From a virus, in the IMG/VR virus record IMGVR_UViG_3300009508_001156, positions 47,069 to 111,068 of that record: 64,000 bases of DNA; one strand, given 5' to 3'. The position numbers and the translations under genes were made by a program. Position 1 is the stretch's first letter; each line of letters begins with the position of its first letter. The notes beneath the pieces were generated by a model. That model did no database searches. It worked only from the letters and a program-made list of their open reading frames with translations, and was not told where the DNA came from. Shown here one piece after another: positions 1 to 12,800 of this stretch.

Positions 1-111
1 ACCATAATTCTCATAGTTACGTCCAATAAGATCGATACTGTAGTCACTGTTAAGACTACCGTCAGGTATCGTTATTGGTTCGCCGCTTGCATTCTCAATA
101 ATATATGGCAC
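1..111 (-). CDS. Phage fibre/structural protein, N-terminal fragment (runs off window)
   Basis: The minus strand reads GTG CCA TAT ATT ATT GAG and stays open to the window edge, giving 37 residues that end in the motif IGRNYENYG. The start is a GTG at 111-109, chosen because AGAGGA lies 7 nt upstream and the previous gene stops at 124. A short opening 'xxTIPDGSLNxDxSxxLIGRNYxxYG' is, as I remember it, the usual N-terminus of structural or fibre proteins in T4-like cyanophages; this is recall, not a search. It is the last visible gene of the minus-strand baseplate operon. The rest of the protein lies outside the window, so its domain content and length are unknown. Confidence 0.6.
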   Translation of the reverse strand, partial: MPYIIENASGEPITIPDGSLNSDYSIDLIGRNYENYG

Positions 112-123
112 TGTTTAATCCTC

Positions 124-792
124 TTAGCTTAGTTGTACTCTAATAGTGTAAATTACTTCTATCTCTCTGTTTGAACTTTTTTGTACTGGATGAAAAAGTA
201 CATGGGTTAACATTGTGCTTGTGTTTATAATTTCTTCTGGGGTTGCTAATCCAGTATCAGTTGGGTAAGAAAATAAAGCAAGCTCATCGAAAATGTAATC
301 TCCTTCATTAGTTGTACTACTATCAAACGTGTCTTGACCACTTGGTTCATTATATGCTAACGTACAGGTACATTTAATATCAGTGTAACTTTGTCCTGGG
401 ATTATCGATATATTATTATTAACTTGATCGCTGTTTTCGTCGCTGTCGCTAATAGCCTTCCAATATGTCCTACTGTATAAGTTTGCACCTGATTCATATC
501 CTTCGGTGACCCTAGGGGTTTTATATGATACTTTTCCAGCTGTATCTACACTAGTTCCGCCATTTCCGAAAGCAAGATAATGAATATATGCTGTTTCATT
601 ATTACTTAATGCTTGAGCTACTATGTATGCCATATTACCGTAATGAATAGCATTTCTTTTGTTTACGATCTCCTGACCGGTTTGCTTGTCGCGGATTAAA
701 ATATGCCCGCTCACGTTCAATCCCATTTGGTCATCTGGTTTTGTAGATTGATTCATAACTTGTTTTTCCGAATTTGGTTTATTAACATCCAT
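124..792 (-). CDS. T4-like marine phage virion structural protein (222 aa)
   Basis: This is a 222-aa protein with no signal peptide or membrane segment. Residues about 28-60 (GHILIRDKQTGQEIVNKRNAIHYGNM) and the later stretches YIHYLAFGNGGTS, YIFDELAL and LTHVLFHPVQKSSNREIEVIYTIR resemble a conserved family of virion structural proteins in T4-like cyanophages, recognised from memory. Its role is probably at the baseplate rim or fibre attachment, inferred from its place directly downstream of gp25, gp6 and the giant protein. The start is the ATG at 792. There is no Shine-Dalgarno, but a GATAAATA late-promoter box ends 6 nt upstream, so the mRNA may be leaderless. The alternative is translation as part of the upstream operon without a ribosome-binding site. 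Confidence 0.7.
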   Translation of the reverse strand: MDVNKPNSEKQVMNQSTKPDDQMGLNVSGHILIRDKQTGQEIVNKRNAIHYGNMAYIVAQALSNNETAYIHYLAFGNGGTSVDTAGKVSYKTPRVTEGYESGANLYSRTYWKAISDSDENSDQVNNNISIIPGQSYTDIKCTCTLAYNEPSGQDTFDSSTTNEGDYIFDELALFSYPTDTGLATPEEIINTSTMLTHVLFHPVQKSSNREIEVIYTIRVQLS

Positions 793-798
793 TGTTGT

Positions 799-806
799 TA
801 TTTATC
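799..806 (-). promoter_or_regulatory. Late promoter box GATAAATA directly before the 222-aa gene
   Basis: The minus strand reads GATAAATAACAACAATGG. The box matches T4 late promoter TATAAATA except at the first base. By T4 geometry (box at -13 to -6), transcription would start near 793, one base before the ATG at 792. It lies in the 37-nt gap after the giant gene and could give the 222-aa protein and downstream fibre genes their own transcript. Confidence 0.6.
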
Positions 807-829
807 ACTTTTAAAAAACACTAATTTAC

Positions 830-3800
830 TTATGGGGTCGGATCTTCGCCGAAGTGCATAAATCGCATAATGCTGTTAAAAGAACTATAATCAGCATTTG
901 CTCTATCTGCCAAACTTTGTGCTGTTTGACCAGCAAGTCTTGCACTATCCCACGCTACATCTGAATTGCCTGTTTCAATCACTTCAACTTCAACAGTAAC
1001 AGCGTCGTTGAATAAAATTCTATTAAACGTTGACTGCCAACCTTCAGCTGCACTAGGAACAACATTAACTATTTGTCCCGGGCCTGCACCAAATGTTTCA
1101 TTTACAATTGCAACATCTCTCCAATACAACTCAACAGTTTGTCCTGCTGTTGGTAAGAGACTAGATAATTGATTACTTAGTGTAATATTACCTGACCCAT
1201 AATTCAAGTCTCCTATAAACCCTAAGGTATCAATACCCCGTTTAATTTCCATGCCTGGTACATATCTTGAGAACCACAATTGTGTAAGTTCATTAACTTT
1301 CTGATACACTGGAGTATACAACTGGTATTCATGTTTACCGGGCTCTGGTTCGCCTAAGTAGGACTGAATTTGTCCAATATATTCACCAGCTGTTCCACTA
1401 GCTGTCTGCACAATTAGTATATCATTAACATTATGTCCTGGACTACTTACTCTTATAGTACTATTACCTTGAGGAACATCTTCCATTACGACAGCCGTAC
1501 TAGTGTACAATGGAGCTTGTAATTGTAAAATATTAGTATATTGTACTGCCGACTGCGCTAGTACAGCTGGTTGTGAGATAGTAGATTTTATCTTAATAGC
1601 TTTGTTAGTTATATCAAACATTCCTGTAGTCATTACTAAGTTACTTGTTTCTGCACCACTCTCTATTAATACTGCGGTATCGCTCTGTGTGCTTAATACA
1701 TTGGCATTTTCGTCCCAGCTATTAATCTGTAACCAAAAGTTATCATCCTGATTACCAAGAGTAGCATCTCCTGCTTGATCCCACTTAGTTACGTCTTCGT
1801 AACGTGTTCCTATTTCAAGCCATACTGCGCTCTCTGGCATCAAGTCATTAAACAAATCTACATTGTAAGCAGAGTACACTGGAGTTCCTGCTGGGTGGTG
1901 TTGTATAGTGGTGCCTTTAGCACCCCTAGTTATAAAATCAACTTTATCGTCGATCTTCCTACCATATTGTATTAACTCATCACCTATCCACAAAGCCTGA
2001 GGCTGGTCTAAAGATGCTGGCTGTACCCACGAAACATTGTCAAGGAATAATTCGCTCCCCCATATTTCTAAGTCTTTTGATAGGGCAGATGTCTTTCTAC
2101 TGCTTATTCTTAAATAATCTGTACCGCCAAATAAGTTCATATGCACTCTATGTGTAACTTCACGTGAGTTGGGTGCTACTTGCTCAACGATATTTTCTTG
2201 TATGGTTTCGGTGACTAAGTCCCAAGCTCCAATAGTACCATTTTCTATAGCAGTATCCCACCCAGAGACTGTATCGATGCCGTAGAAATTAGTATTGCTA
2301 GTAGGATCTACACCAGCCTGAATCACTGCGTTAACAAAATCAATATTTGTAAACTCTGCAAGTGTTGGAGAAATTATAGTGTATTCTGATGGATCATAAT
2401 TTTCTTCTGCAAATTTCTTATCAATTAAAACACTTGCTTCAGTTGTTATTCCATAAAAACTTCTACCAGTAAAGTTACTTCCGCTAACTGACACTGTTGA
2501 TCCGTTAAGCAGTGTATCTTCTAAGAAAGTGCTGATAGTTGCATTTGCACCATCTATTGACACAATTTCTCCATACAATATATTACCTGTAACACTGGTT
2601 ACACTTTGTCCAACAATTAATTCTGCAGGATTACTTAATTTAAGTACGTTTGTTCTTTTGTTTGCTTGCGCTGTTAAAGTTTGAGTATAACTTTCAGAAA
2701 CAACTATGTTAAGTTGACTTTGTAACCCGATAATTTGCGCGGCACCAAGGGTAATGTTTATAGCACTAATGGTCGAACCGTCGCCATCTGGTACTACTGT
2801 AGCAGTTGCTGACCACAGGCCAACCTCACTGTTAGTAAAATCGTTATAGAAAGTAACTGTAGGATTAATCCAACCCCTTCCACCATCTAATACTGTAGTG
2901 CTTACTAAATTGTATACAGTATGTTGAAGATCAAGGTTTGCAGGTAAAACATCATACTGTGCCACAACTTCCGTGGTACCTCTAGCAAATTCTGAGGTTA
3001 CAACTGTCATTACAACAGACTCTAACGGATCAAACAATGCTAACTCTTCTGGCATTTCTTCGCCGTAAAGCATTCTATGAAAAGTAATACTATCAAATCC
3101 TTCGTAAACTTCATCGTTACGTCTCAGCGTTACAGGGCCATCTATATCTTTATTAATTATGCCTTCATAGATTACATATTCTTTTACTTGGTCCCAAGGA
3201 TGATCTCCAACTCCTATGCTTGTAACATTACCGTAATTGGCACTATTTCTGCTGTCCGTAACTGTTACGTTATCATAATCAGTGTTTTCGTCCCACGGGT
3301 CGCTGTCGAAACCAAACTGTGTAACTACGTCAGTTATGGAATCAAAATTATCAACATATTCTTTGAAGGTATATGCATTTACAGTTTCCCCTTGGAAATC
3401 ACCGCCGGATTTTGTTTTTAGCAGCGATAATGTAGTATCCATTTGATTGCTGCCAATCATGTTATTAAGTAACAAATAGTTCCCTACAATACTTGTATTA
3501 GCAGACGCAGTAGGGTCATTAAAGAACGTGTTTACTTCAGTGTTGAATGCTGCCTGAACATCTGAATCATATTTAAATATTCTATCTATTGCTCTTATGT
3601 TACTGCTAGGATCAGCCATAACTGCTGCATTAGCTACTGATAAAAACGCAATATTTTTAGATATAGCTATACTTTCTGTATCAGTAGCCGGATCCCATCC
3701 AAACAATGTTGGTAACCAGTTTGTTCTGTCGAAAGTAAGATTGACTTTGCCTTTTCTTATAGGAGTAGTATTATCAGTTGTGATGGCTGTCCAATAGTCA

Positions 3801-6800
3801 ACGTATCGAGCATTTGTTCCCATAAGTTCTAGGTCTGCTGGTATTGTTTCGTCCAACACTCTAATTTTGTTGGCTTCCGGATCAACAAAGGGAGGTTTAT
3901 CATAATCGCTGATATTGTTTTGTCCTATGTAATCAAGTGGTGCTCGCTTACCATCTTTGTATTCACGAATCTTAGCATTGTATGGTTTAACTTCATTCAT
4001 GTAATCAAGTACTTTCTGGAAGTTGTCAGGCTTAAATCCAGTAAATTTAACTAAGTCTTCTTCTTCTTTTTTAACAAACAAATAAGAAGTTTTAAATGCC
4101 CAGCTCAACTGTCCTTGCTCAACATATGCATACTTTAACATTTCAAAGAACAACTCATTCCATTTGTTTGTGTTGAAGAATACTTTATCTTTTAGTGTAG
4201 TTAACAGTAAACGTATTTCGTTACTCATAATAGCATTAGTATCATCAGTGTACAACGCAGAGCTTAACTGAATTGTTTCGTCTTTGATATTAATCTGTTT
4301 GTATCTATTCTGGTTTCCTATGTAAATCCATAATTCAACACTAGTGTTTTGCTCGTTACTTACTTGTGCAATACTACCATCTGGAACATTTTGCAATCTG
4401 TATAATTCTGCTACACTGCTAACTTTGTAGACAGGCTTATAAGAATCATTAAATCTAATATTTTCGTTTGTTTCGTTATCAACTGTTCTAACAGCAAACC
4501 AATCAACAGTTTTAATATATGTTCTAACTGATGGTAAAGTTGAATCCCATTCAGGATACTCTGTTTCTAATCTCAAGTCACTAAGCAGTCTATTAATTAC
4601 ATTAACCATAACTCGTCTTGCTTCTTTGATGTTTTTAAACATTGTTTGACGAGGTCGGAAACCTATACCGTAACGTTCTACATCACTTAACAACGGTGAC
4701 GGTACTACTTGGCCTATTGCGTTTTCTGCTGCTAAACTATCTATAAGCTTGTTTGATAAATCATTTGGGATAACGCTATCCTTGTCGCCTTCTCTTGCTA
4801 ATTCCCATGCAGTGTGATCTATGCCGTCGGGATTAAGGTTTCTACTAAAATTAATTTGCAATCTATTTTCAAATTTATTTAAGCTAGGTCCTGTGTTACC
4901 TATTAACATTGACGAGGGACTTATATACGAAACAGTTTCAATACCATACTTGTAAGGATTAGCTATGTATCTTGCGATAGTGCGTGTATCAAGGGACCTG
5001 TTTAAATCTCTCTTGATTCTGTCATCTATTATTGATCTATTCTGCACCCAGTAATAGTAATACAATTTAAACTCGCCTGTTATAGGATCTTGATGTCTTT
5101 CTGTGATATATCTATCAAGGAATCGAGGAGTTCCATCGCCAGCCCAATTTTCTGGCAAAGCTTCGCTTTCTATCCATTCACATATTGTAATGCTGCTTCC
5201 AGGGAAGGCACTTCCCCAAGCGTTCCGGCGCTCAACTGCTGACCCTTGCTCATACCAAAAATAACGTATTGTACTGGTATCCCACCAAGTTTTGCCTATA
5301 TTATTTCTACCAAACACACTTCTTGCACTGCTGTAACCTACAGGGTCTACTTCGCTAATATAGTAAACTTCGTCAGCAATAAATTTAGGTAACACCCCTT
5401 TAAACGGATCCCATTGGTATAAATCTAAGAATTTCTCGCCAGTAGTTCCATTGTACATTAATGTGCTACTGACATACCGAGAATCAACTAATGGCTCTTG
5501 CTGCCTGATTAACACACCATTCTCGAAATAAGCCCAACTGCCGTTATAATTATCAATCCAACGCTTTTCGACAACTGGTAGGTTTGTAGAAGGGACATTT
5601 GTGTTAATAACTGGTTGACCAGGGTATAATACTGTATTAACCGCATTAGTGGCTGCATCGGTAGTCTCAAAGTTTACAGGTAGTGTATTAAAATTATTAT
5701 ATCTTCTGCTTTCAAAAACATTAACGCTAACGTCCTGTCTATTGCTAACCGTGTTTAAACTAATATCTTCGCCAAATATGTTGCTAACTGTATACTTAAA
5801 TAATTCTCTTAAACGTATAATGTTGTTACCAGGAAATATACTGTTATTATCATTTAACAGATCCCCAGTGTTAACACCAGCTGGTACTTTAGGAGATATA
5901 CGCTGAACACAAGCAAAACTTAATACATCAACGTTTTTAACATCTTCTCTTGAACGGCCAGTAATAGAACTTAGCTCGTCTGTACTGAGGTTACCATACG
6001 ATCCTGATTGGTACAGTTCATTAATTACTTGCTGTGCTTCTTCGTCTGTTGTATTCGGATCTTGGAGTGTGCTTTCAATACACAACATGCCCAAATTATA
6101 ATCACCTGTGGGTAATCCAAATTTCTCTAAGAAACCAGGTGTTGACGAATCTAATCTTATTCCAGGGAAACTGGTGCTTAAACCAAACTCCCCCAAATCA
6201 CCGTTAGGAGTAACACTTGCATTTAGTGTATTTGGATTATATCCTGCAGCCTCAATAGCATCGTTGATATTTTTTGCTAAGGATAACGGAGCATTTACTT
6301 TCTCAACAATCTCTGGTAAACCTAATGCTTCTCTAGCAGTGCCTTTTTCGGAACAATCAGGTATTTCTTGCGCTGTTAAAAACACTCTAGCACCTGAGCC
6401 TCCTGCAAGCGTTCTAGGTGTAATATATTTTCCGTATGTGGTGCTCGCTACATTGTCGTCTATAAGATATGTTTTACGTAGTAACTGTCCAGTAACATAA
6501 AATCTCTCAATTTGTTCTGCTGTTAAATTTTCCCACGCATCATTAATACTAATGTCTTGGCTGGTAGAAGGATCTCTGGTATCAACAATTACCCATGTGC
6601 TAGGATCATACTCTCCTGGAGTTCCTTTATAAGGAACCCATTGCACACCATTAAAATAAAATTCAGGATATCTAAACCAGTCTGGATGGCGCTCATTTGA
6701 AGTATCGCCGTACGGATCAACCTTATATTCTGGATGATCTGGTCCGTATTGCACAGACCACAGTGGGTCGCTGACGCCTAATGTAGTGCCACGTTGGCTA

Positions 6801-9800
6801 GGAAGTACTGTTGCTACTCCGTTTAATAATTGTCCGCTACTTGTTCCTGGTATTTCGTAATCATACTCTAAAGGTAATCCACGGGTTAAATCACTTGGGA
6901 ATATTTTGTATACTCCTCTGTCGATAATCCTTAAACTAGTAATAGCACCAAAACTATCTACACCAGTAACAATGAACTTAGCAATACGCTGTGGGCCTGC
7001 CATGCCTTGGTATCCAGCTTTCAGTGCATTATCATTGAAATTTAAGTTAGTGCCGTATGTATCACTGGTTCCCATTAATGCACTTAATTTTGCACTATTT
7101 CTAGGCACACTAGGATCAACAATATCTTGTAATACAGGAACGCCGCCTGGAGGATTAACCAGTGTTTCGGTCCACCATGCCTTCTTATAATAAACATAAA
7201 CAGTGTCGGGCTGCATAATCCCTGTATAAACATCTGGTAAGAAACCGTTTCCAAACATGCCACTATTTTTAAATGATGGGAACGTTCTAAACATGTCACT
7301 TTCTATAACTACAGTAAGTGTGCTTAATCCACTATTATATGTAACAGTAGGATTGTTGTCAGTAGGCTGAGGAATAAAGAATTTAGATTCAATTGCTCTA
7401 CCTATAAGTACTGGTCTGTCAGTTCCGCCTACAGTAGCGTCTGCGAAAGTATATCGTGCATCGACAGTGGTTGTAAATACGAGGTCAGTGCTGCCTCCGT
7501 TATCTGTTGCACTATCTATCTGTAACTGTATATATCTTGGATCTGGCAAACTAATCGAACCATCTTCTTTTTCTAACTGTTCATTTTGATCGAGGAATGT
7601 AATTACATCTCCTGGCTGTATAATTGCCTGATAGTTGCCTGGGATGGTCATTGTGCTGCTTAACTTAGACAAGCTTCCAGCTGTAATTGTGGCTACGTTA
7701 TCGAATGCAGTTCTCGGAAAATGAGCGATTTCTACAAAACTGTTTGGTCGGATACTTTCTAATATAGCTGAGCCTGAACTAACGCCAGTCAATGTAATTT
7801 GTGCTCTTCCAGTAAAACTATTATCCAGCGTTTGCGGATCGATCCATGCCACATTACTGTTTATATTTACTGGGGAAACTAACCCGTCAAAAAGTCGTTG
7901 TCCTATCGTAAACGGAGCGGTAGCTTTGAGATGACGCTTGTCTATATATAAATCTTTGCCGTCTATAGAACTACTATAATTATCTATTTCTAAAATATCT
8001 CCACCATTAACACTTAAACTGCCGCCGGCGGATGCGCCTGGCCATCTGCTGTCTATAGTTCTTGTTGCAGCACTAGGATTAGCTAAATCAATAATTTCTA
8101 CAAGTGGTGGTCTATTTATGTCGTACCCAGTACCGCCGTTAACTATTTCTATTTCTGCTATACCGCCATTAATATCCAGTGCAGTAACTATTGCGGCTGC
8201 GCCTACTCCAGGCGTAGCGTTATTTGAATTAATTACTACTTGCAATTTAGTAACATCGGTATAACCTGATCCTGCACTGTCTATACAAATTTTAGTTAGA
8301 GGAGCTTTTGCAGAATTTATTGGAGTACCGCCAATTAATCTCAGTCTGTCACCTATTCTATATCCACTACCAGCTGTCTGATATTCACTAGTGATGCTTG
8401 TACTGGGCATAGGGGCAATAGTGCCAGTGCTGTTGCCTTCAAATTCAACAAGGTTTATATCACCAGCAGCATCAACATAAGTTTGGTTTGTGGTGTATCC
8501 TGTTTCCCCAGTACCAGTATTTAAACCAAATCTAACATAGGTATTTGCTGGTATAATTTCGCCTGCAACACCTATAGTTTGTTCTGTAACATAAGTATAT
8601 TTTGTATATACTGTACTAGCGGCTGCCTGTCCTGTATCAACAACAGCATCAGTTAAGCTACTTACTGCTGTTCGAGATTGTTCAAAACCTCTGTTAATAT
8701 GGAAGTCACCAACTTGCGAATATACTCCGCCACCGCAGCCATTTGCTACTCTCCATGCTTGTCCAGTACAACTTGATATAACTAGTGTAGGTTGTCCTGC
8801 CTGGTTTACAATACCAGCCTCTAATCCGAACACACCGCAGTTAATTTGATTTTTAAGATCCTCTAGTGTTCTAGCTCTAACAACAAGTCGCCTTCCATTT
8901 ATGTAAAGTTCTTCTCCTTCTTTGGTGCCCAGCAAATCTTCTTGGGTAATACTTGCTGTAGGTGTAGGTCGAGAAATTTGTGCTTGCACAGTAGTACCTG
9001 CTGGCAAGTAGTTTCCGTTAGCATCAATATCTAGCGGTGTTATATCAATAACAGGCACTTTGGTAAATCTTATACCTGTGTTTACTTTAGAAAACTGTAA
9101 CGGTTGTAAGCTCGTAGTTTGATTTGCTACAACTCTAGTTACATCGCTGCGATCTTCCTGCAAAACCGTGTCAGGGGTTGTGAATGCTGGACCATTATAA
9201 TCTAAATCATTACTGTTAATGGTAGGTTTAACATTCGTTAAATTACTGTTGTTAACATTAATACTACTGCCAATTCTGCGAGGGTTATAGGTTAAAGAAT
9301 TTACATTTGTTAAATTATCAGCCCATGGCTGATCTTGTACTTCGTATCTTTTTAACACTGTTGGGGTCTTTGGTACAGTTGTTGTAAGTGGTTTAGCTAA
9401 AGATATAATTGCACCACCTGATATACGTTGACTATTAGGACCAACTACTTGACCTTCTGGTATAGTATTTTGTGTGGTATAAGTATTTTGGCTTGGTTGC
9501 ACTAACTTCACAGTGGTTTTCTTAAACACGCCAGGATAAAAATTGTATCCGGTCATCTGTGGCTTGCTGTATCCTACATAGTTACCCCAAACATAACCTC
9601 TGGTTTGCCCTTGCTCTGAGGTTGCAATACCACCAGTCCACCCTCTCTGCACATCTTGGCGATCATCTATTAATGGCTCGAAAACAATTTCTTGTGTTTG
9701 TTCATCATTATCTGGATCGTTACCTTGGTCCGCAGGATATATAGGTGTTTCTGGTTCCTGTGTAACATTGCTACATGAATTTATAATTGCAAGTTTTTGT

Positions 9801-12800
9801 TGGTCGTTTAATGATTGTCCAGCATACTGTGATGTTAACTGATTGGTTATGCAAGCAGCTAAATCAGCTGTACAAAACGTTGCAATACTAGTAGTAATAG
9901 ACGTAGGTATTGTTCCTGAAAAGTTAGGATCTGTATTAGTATAAAAATCTAAAGTGTTAACAGCACCATCGTTAATGTCAATATAACTATATACCCCTGA
10001 TTCGCCTTCATATGATACATCAATTGCTAGTGTTGTAGAAGTTTGATAAAGGTTAAAATTTTGACCGATAGGTGTTCCAAAGCAATCATAAACTGGTGCA
10101 GGATTAGTCACTGGATCTATTGGTTGTGCAGGATCCTGCACTACTGGAGGTGCATTATCCTGAATATCAGCAGCGCAAGTTCTTCCTGAGAAGCCTAAAC
10201 GTCCAGTAGTAAAATTAGTTGAACTAGGAAGCAAGTTTTCTGGTGCATCACTAAACGCATACTGCAAGTGCATCACTGCTTCTACTAGGTGGTTAGTAGC
10301 TAATGCTCTAGTAAAATAAAATGATCCTTCTTTTAAGAAAATCACTGTAGTTTGACCGGTCTGTGAATGAGTATGTGAACTAGCTGCATTGTCTCTGTGG
10401 TATGCTACACTATTAATATATTGCTCCTGAGTTTCGTCACCAGTTAATTGGTAGCCGTCATTTACAAAATATTCTTCTGCTACTGCTGTTTCATTCCCTG
10501 CAGAATCTATTTGAAGTTTAGCATCATCAACCCCGTATCTTTTCCATAAAATCCTGGAGTTTACATGTGTTAAACTGTTAGAAGGATCAGCTGACGAACT
10601 TACCCAAATCCACGACCTAGATAGATTTTCGGTTTCATTGGTTATATTATCAAATTTATACCAGCCTGTTTTAGGTGCTCTAAAATAACCTTTAAGTTCT
10701 ATAGTAGAACCACTATTCGTATTTCCTGCTTTAACAGGAGTATTAAACGCATTAACTATGTTTTCTGACACCAGCAAATTATTAGTTTTATCCACATGAG
10801 AAGTGAGGTTAACTACATCTGGGCTCGGAGTGTCGGCCCAGTTATCAATTGTGTCGTATGTAAAGCCAGTTCTAGTTCCTAGAGGTATTTGCAGTTCTAA
10901 TGCTTTATAAGTATCTTTATTTGCATAAGGAGAATCGGCTGCTCCTGCTGTCCAATAAATATTATCCACTCTAGATCTAAAATCCACAAACGATGTTACT
11001 GAGCCTGATTCAGATATACTACTAAAATAATCGTATAATATGGGATTGCCATTGGCATTTGCAAATATAGTACTAAACGTTCCATTTAGAGGAGTTACAT
11101 TGTTGCTCCATGCTCTTACAGTTGCGCCGGCAGAATAGTTTCTGCTGTTTGTTAAAACGTCGTCCGTGCACTCACCAGTTATTGGAGCTACTTCTTCTGT
11201 AACTACAAGTTCTTTGAGGTAACTTAATACTAGTGTGAAGTCATCGGTGCTAGCGCGACTATCTGTTGCAACAAACACAGTCACATATGGTCCAGGTACA
11301 CTACAAATTAATTGTTCTTCTCTGATAAACCCGATACCACTTACAGCCATTTCGTTATCTGGGAATAGCAAATTGAATGCTGACCCAGTTATGCTAGGGA
11401 ATGTTACTTCGCTACCAGCAGCAGTGTAAGTTTGTATGCCAGGTAACGGTGCGTTTGTTATTAATCCTAATGCATTACTAACAATGTTAGTAACAGGTAC
11501 GCCAGTATTAATGTCTCCATATGAGAACACTTGTCCTTGTAGACTTCCTGCTCTGCTAGTACCTGTATTATTTTTAATAAACGGCTGTTCTCCACCAAAC
11601 TGTGCCTGAACAGTTGTTTCAGTTGGAGTGTATATATTTTTGGATTGTGTTAACCCTAGAGCAATTGAGCTACCTCCTGAGTTAAAAAATACTGTAAACG
11701 GCGAGCGGCTTCCTGCAATCTTAACTGTTTTATAGTATACATTATAATCACTGATGATTGTAGGATCTGATATCAGCTCCATATCGTCTTTAGTAAGTGT
11801 TAAAGCTTGTACTGATTCCTGAGGAACTTTATCGCAATCGCCGCCGATGCCTGACTCAGGATCCCCAGGTTGTTGCACAGTGTCACACGGACCAGTAAGT
11901 CCATCAAGCACACCGCCTGTAATAACTGGTCCTAAAGATGTAGTAGGAACGAATATTTGCTGCGTTTCAGGAGCAGTGCTACTTTGAATTTGTTCGCCGG
12001 TAGGGGCATCAGCAGTGTTTTGTACAGTAGCTGTTGTTAATGCTTCTGTTGTTGTACCTGCTGATACGTCTGCTGGCTTAAATAAATCCCAAATTTGATT
12101 TTCATTGTCGTTGGTAAATTGCACACCTACATTGTCAACTATTCTATTTGACCAAGGTTTACCACCCCAACCTGTATCAGGGATTAATCTACGTGTTATA
12201 GCATTTGCTGGTAACTCTGTAATTCTAATATACTTAAACCTAACAACAGTGCCTTCATAATCGCTGTAAATTGGTGCCGGTTTGCCGGAACTGTCAATGT
12301 TATTGTTATTATATCCAACTAGTTGATTAGTATAAACGAAAGGTTCAGTCCAAAAACATGCTACATATATCTGATCTGGACGTAATCCAAGCTCACCTAA
12401 ATCAGTATTTGTTAGAGGTATGTATTCTAATGTGTCATCTCTATTAGTTACAGGAGGACTTACTTTATAATTTTTAGAATATACAAATCTAGGAATTGGA
12501 CGATCGTATTTTACTGTGTAACCAGGATAGTTACCTGCATCAGTGTGGCCATCGCCAGCACTGTAATAGCCCTTTCCGAAGCCTGCTGATACTGGAACGC
12601 CGTTGTATCCATTTAATGGGCCAGGGCCTTCTGGTGAAGGCCCCCACTTACCTGGTGTTAGTCCCGGCGTCCACAATAAGAAACTGTTATATCCGTTTGC
12701 GTTGTCATTTTCATTGCCTAGCGTAATTGTTGCTTTACCTAAACTACCATTTTGATCTGATGACGCTATTTCCAAGTATGGTAAGTTTCTAAAGTTTTCA

